A stretch of DNA of 64,000 bases from Luteimicrobium subarcticum (GTDB lineage: Bacteria > Actinomycetota > Actinomycetes > Actinomycetales > Cellulomonadaceae): contig NZ_PGTZ01000010.1 of NCBI RefSeq assembly GCF_002798015.1, positions 124,001-188,000 of the forward strand, in the 5' to 3' direction. Shown here one piece after another: positions 61,605 to 64,000 of this stretch. The notes under the pieces were generated by a model, which saw nothing but the letters and a program-made list of their open reading frames with translations, searched no databases and was not told the origin of the DNA. The number at the start of each line of letters is the position of its first letter. Position 1 is the stretch's first letter. The translations under genes and the position numbers were made by a program.

Positions 61605-62576
61605 ATGACGGCGACCGACGACGTGCTGTACCCCGAGATCGAGCCGTACGCGTCGGGCATGCTCGACGTGGGCGACGGTGCGCAGATCTACTGGGAGGCG
61701 TCGGGCAACCCGCTGGGCAAGCCGGCCGTGTTCCTGCACGGCGGTCCGGGTGGTGGCACGAGCGCCGTGCACCGCCGCCTGTTCGACCCGGAGAAGTACC
61801 GGATCATCCTGCTCGACCAGCGTGGTTGTGGTCGGAGCGTGCCGCACGCGAGCGAGCCGGACGCCGACCTCACGACGAACACGACGTGGTACCTGGTCGA
61901 GGACCTCGAGGTGCTGCGCGCGCACCTGCGCATCGACAAGTGGCTCGTGTTCGGCGGGTCGTGGGGTTCGACGCTCGCGCTCGCGTACGCGGAGACCTAC
62001 CCGGAGCGCGTGACGGAGCTGGTGCTGCGCGGCATCTTCACGCTGCGTCGGTCCGAGCTCGACTGGTACTACGAGGGCGGCGCGGGCAACGTCTTCCCGG
62101 AGCGGTACGCCGACTTCCTGGCGCAGGTGCCCGGTGTGCCGCCGGGCGAGCGCATCGCCGCGTACCACTCGCTGCTGTTCGACGCCGACCCGGCGGTGCA
62201 CGTTCCCGCGGCGGTCGCGTGGACGACGTGGGAGTCGTCGACGTCGACGCTGCTGGAGGACGAGGAGCACATCGCCGAGGCGGCGGAGCCCGCGTCGGCG
62301 ACGGCGTTCGCGCGGATCGAGAACCACTACTTCGTGCACCACGGCTTCTTCCGCGAGGGTCAGCTCATCGACGACGCGGGCCGCCTCGAGGGCATCCCGG
62401 GCGTCATCGTGCAGGGCCGCTACGACGTGGTGTGCCCCGCCGTGACGGCCTGGGACCTGCACCGGGCGTGGCCGGGCTCGGAGATGCTGATCGTCCCGGA
62501 CGCGGGGCACGCGTTCAAGGAGCCGGGCACGCTCCGCGCGCTGGTCGAGGCCACGGATCGCTTCGCGTCCGCCTGA
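61605..62576 (+). CDS. pip: Proline iminopeptidase (prolyl aminopeptidase, S33)
   Basis: A 323-residue cytosolic peptidase that removes N-terminal proline. 'VFLHGGPGGGTS' (oxyanion hole), 'LLDQRGCGRSVPHAS', nucleophile Ser119 in 'VFGGSWGSTLALAYA', the cap domain, acid 'VQGRYDVVCP' and catalytic His in 'PDAGHAFKEPG' are all present. Length fits the family. Confidence 0.95.
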   Translation: MTATDDVLYPEIEPYASGMLDVGDGAQIYWEASGNPLGKPAVFLHGGPGGGTSAVHRRLFDPEKYRIILLDQRGCGRSVPHASEPDADLTTNTTWYLVEDLEVLRAHLRIDKWLVFGGSWGSTLALAYAETYPERVTELVLRGIFTLRRSELDWYYEGGAGNVFPERYADFLAQVPGVPPGERIAAYHSLLFDADPAVHVPAAVAWTTWESSTSTLLEDEEHIAEAAEPASATAFARIENHYFVHHGFFREGQLIDDAGRLEGIPGVIVQGRYDVVCPAVTAWDLHRAWPGSEMLIVPDAGHAFKEPGTLRALVEATDRFASA

Positions 62577-62750
62577 CGCCGCACGACCCCTGCACTCGCC
62601 GTCGACGGACGCCGAGAGGCCCTGTGGACGGCCGTCTTCCCGTTGTCCCGCCCCCCGCTAGAGTGGCGCCCGCACGTCCGGACAAATGGGGGGAAAGGCG
62701 ATGCGCGCCACGCGAAGTGCACGGGCCGGCCACGGGGTGGTGGGCAGCCG

Positions 62751-63062
62751 GTGAGCGACCTGCAGATCGACTCCGACACGTTGAGCGCGGTGCGCGCCAC
62801 CCTCGACAAGGCGCTCACCCTGGGGGCGACGGGTGGTGTGTGCTGTGTCCAGGACGGCGTCGACATCGGCATGTACCCGCCGACGGCGCTCGGCTCGGAT
62901 GTCGTGTCGCCGGCCCTGGTCAAGGCCAACATGGCGTTGCGCGACGCGATCGAGGTCACCCGGACCGCGCTGACGAACGCCGGGACGTCGACGTCGACCG
63001 TCGAGGACGGGGTCGACCAGGCCGACGACGAGATCTGGCAGGGCATCGAGTGGCCGAGCTGA
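62751..63062 (+). CDS. Small helical protein, possibly type VII secretion-linked
   Basis: A 103-residue protein starting at GTG 62751 ('VSDLQIDSDTLSAVRATLDK'). It has the opening of small actinobacterial ESX-linked proteins (D-x-D-x-L-x-x-x-x-x-x-L) and two helical stretches, with an unusual Cys pair ('GGVCCVQDG') between. No signal peptide. It overlaps the next gene by 13 bp. A TAGAGT -10-like box lies at 62659-62664. The secretion link is inference from the neighbour and helix pattern. Confidence 0.5.
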   Translation: MSDLQIDSDTLSAVRATLDKALTLGATGGVCCVQDGVDIGMYPPTALGSDVVSPALVKANMALRDAIEVTRTALTNAGTSTSTVEDGVDQADDEIWQGIEWPS

Positions 63063-64000
63063 CGGGCACCACCGACGCCGCGACCGGTCCGGGCGCGGGC
63101 GACCCCGCCGGCATCCGGGACCTGGCGGCGACGTACCGCCACTGGGCGCACCAGCTCGGTGTCGAGGCCCGCTACGCGGCGCAGGCGAAGGCGCTCCTGG
63201 ACGACCAGCACGGCGACGCCGTCACGGCCCTGGCCGACCGGCTGGGGTCCGAGGTCGGGACGATCACGTCGCTCCAGGCCGACTGCGGCACCGTCGCGGA
63301 CATCCTGACCGACTACGCCGACGAGGTCGAGGACATCGCCCGCACCGCGGCCCGGCTGTCCGTCGAGGCGGCCGACGCGACGGCGCGCGGGTCGCGTGCC
63401 AACGGTCTGAGCCCGTGGAACACCTTCAACTGGTCCTCCTCGTTCGTCGGCCCGTACATGGCGCGGGCGACCTGGGACCAGGCCGTCGCGGACTGGTCGG
63501 CGGCGACGTCGGGCATCCAGCGGCTGGCCGAGCGCCGCGCGACCCTCGACGACGGGACGGCGCGGAAGCTGGCGGACTACCACGCGATCGCCCTGCGGGG
63601 TGCGGCCACGGCGTCCGGTCGTCGCTCCGCGGCGGCGCCGCGCCGCACGCACCCCGTCGATCCGGTCCGCCGCACCCCGGCCCCGGTCCTGGCCCCGCCC
63701 ACCCCACCGGTCGACACGGCGCCGGCGGGGGCTGCGGGCACGGCAGGCGTCCCGGAGGGCACGGCCCCGGCCGGTCCGCCGCCTGTCGTCGTCCCGGCCT
63801 CGCACACCGCGGACGACGCGCCGCCGCGGCACGACACGCCGGCCGCCGTGGCACAGCCGGCGATCGTCGGCGTGGCGACGGTCGGGGTCCCGCTGAGCGT
63901 GTGCTTCGCGGCGAACCGCGAACGCCTGCGGAGCCTGGGCCGGCGCCTCGTGGACCAGGTCCCCGCGGTCGCGGTCCCCCGGCACGCGTTCTTCCGGCGC
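63050..64000 (+). CDS. N-terminal part of a WXG/PPE-like helical protein, runs off the window
   Basis: A frame open from the GTG at 63050 to the last base (317 codons seen). The first ~190 residues are helical with heptad-like spacing ('DLAATYRHWAHQLGVEARYA', 'GTVADILTDYADEVEDIARTAARLSVEA' in parts) and W-rich sections ('WSSSFVGPYMARATWDQAVADWSA' in parts), as in N-terminal trafficking domains of type VII substrates and polymorphic toxins. A Pro/Ala/Thr-rich linker follows. The C-terminus, where a toxin or transmembrane domain would be, is outside the window. It overlaps the small upstream gene by 13 bp. Confidence 0.6.
   Translation, partial: MAELTGTTDAATGPGAGDPAGIRDLAATYRHWAHQLGVEARYAAQAKALLDDQHGDAVTALADRLGSEVGTITSLQADCGTVADILTDYADEVEDIARTAARLSVEAADATARGSRANGLSPWNTFNWSSSFVGPYMARATWDQAVADWSAATSGIQRLAERRATLDDGTARKLADYHAIALRGAATASGRRSAAAPRRTHPVDPVRRTPAPVLAPPTPPVDTAPAGAAGTAGVPEGTAPAGPPPVVVPASHTADDAPPRHDTPAAVAQPAIVGVATVGVPLSVCFAANRERLRSLGRRLVDQVPAVAVPRHAFFRR

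Noticed and set aside
1-64000. tRNA or rRNA genes and insertion sequences
   Set aside because: I saw no tRNA-like cloverleaf, no rRNA sequence and no transposase anywhere in the window, though I could not run a search.

Overview
This 64 kb window is a high-GC, gene-dense chromosomal segment. GTG starts and 4-bp ATGA/GTGA gene overlaps are frequent. Secreted polysaccharide-degrading enzymes (two AA10 lytic polysaccharide monooxygenases with C-terminal carbohydrate-binding modules, a GH53 endo-galactanase, a GH42 beta-galactosidase) and the actinobacterial families DUF4235, DUF2252 and DUF1269 point to a soil-type actinobacterium, most like Cellulomonas or a relative in Micrococcales. That placement is inferred from gene content; no rRNA or other marker gene lies in the window.

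Layout: 1-11.8 kb holds the end of a universal stress protein, a DUF2252 protein, a PAS-GAF-PP2C phosphatase and a complete kdp potassium-pump operon on the minus strand (a 36-residue membrane ORF, then kdpF-A-B-C-D-E). 12.1-21.0 kb is a type I restriction-modification operon with extra genes: hsdM, DUF1016/PD-(D/E)XK nuclease, hsdS, GIY-YIG plus RAMA, fic, hsdR. 21-32.8 kb holds transport and stress genes (MMPL/TetR pair, APC permease, AI-2E-type permease, DUF1269, MscS, MFS) and endonuclease IV. 32.9-40.7 kb holds a large secreted subtilase, ilvE and a pair of LPMOs flanking a hydrolase. 40.8-44.1 kb holds a NarL-type two-component system, a small lower-GC patch (lipoprotein and a decayed YunG-like gene) and an S4 RNA-binding protein. 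44.2-55.4 kb is a galactan/galactoside locus: LacI regulator, sugar ABC importer, GH42, DeoR regulator, GNAT, GH53. 55.4-62.6 kb holds a hydrolase/MarR pair, two DUF4235 proteins, a TPP-riboswitch-controlled thiBPQ importer and prolyl aminopeptidase. The right edge enters a module that resembles type VII secretion substrates.

The main discovery is in hsdS. The gene is split into two frames at a pure (GA)11 dinucleotide tract (15395-15417). Gaining one GA or losing two would fuse the halves into a normal HsdS of about 425 residues. Just upstream are four in-frame 12-bp units encoding ELEA, at the position where copy number sets the DNA spacer length in the EcoR124I/EcoDXXI family. The gene therefore appears to carry two independent slippage switches: one decides whether the second target-recognition domain is attached, the other tunes the distance between half-sites. 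It sits in a translationally coupled operon with three accessory proteins.

The galactan locus shows a second co-ordinated design. Four near-identical 16-bp palindromes lie in two pairs, upstream of the importer/GH42 divergon and upstream of the secreted galactanase 4 kb away, consistent with one LacI-family regulator controlling breakdown outside the cell, uptake and hydrolysis inside.
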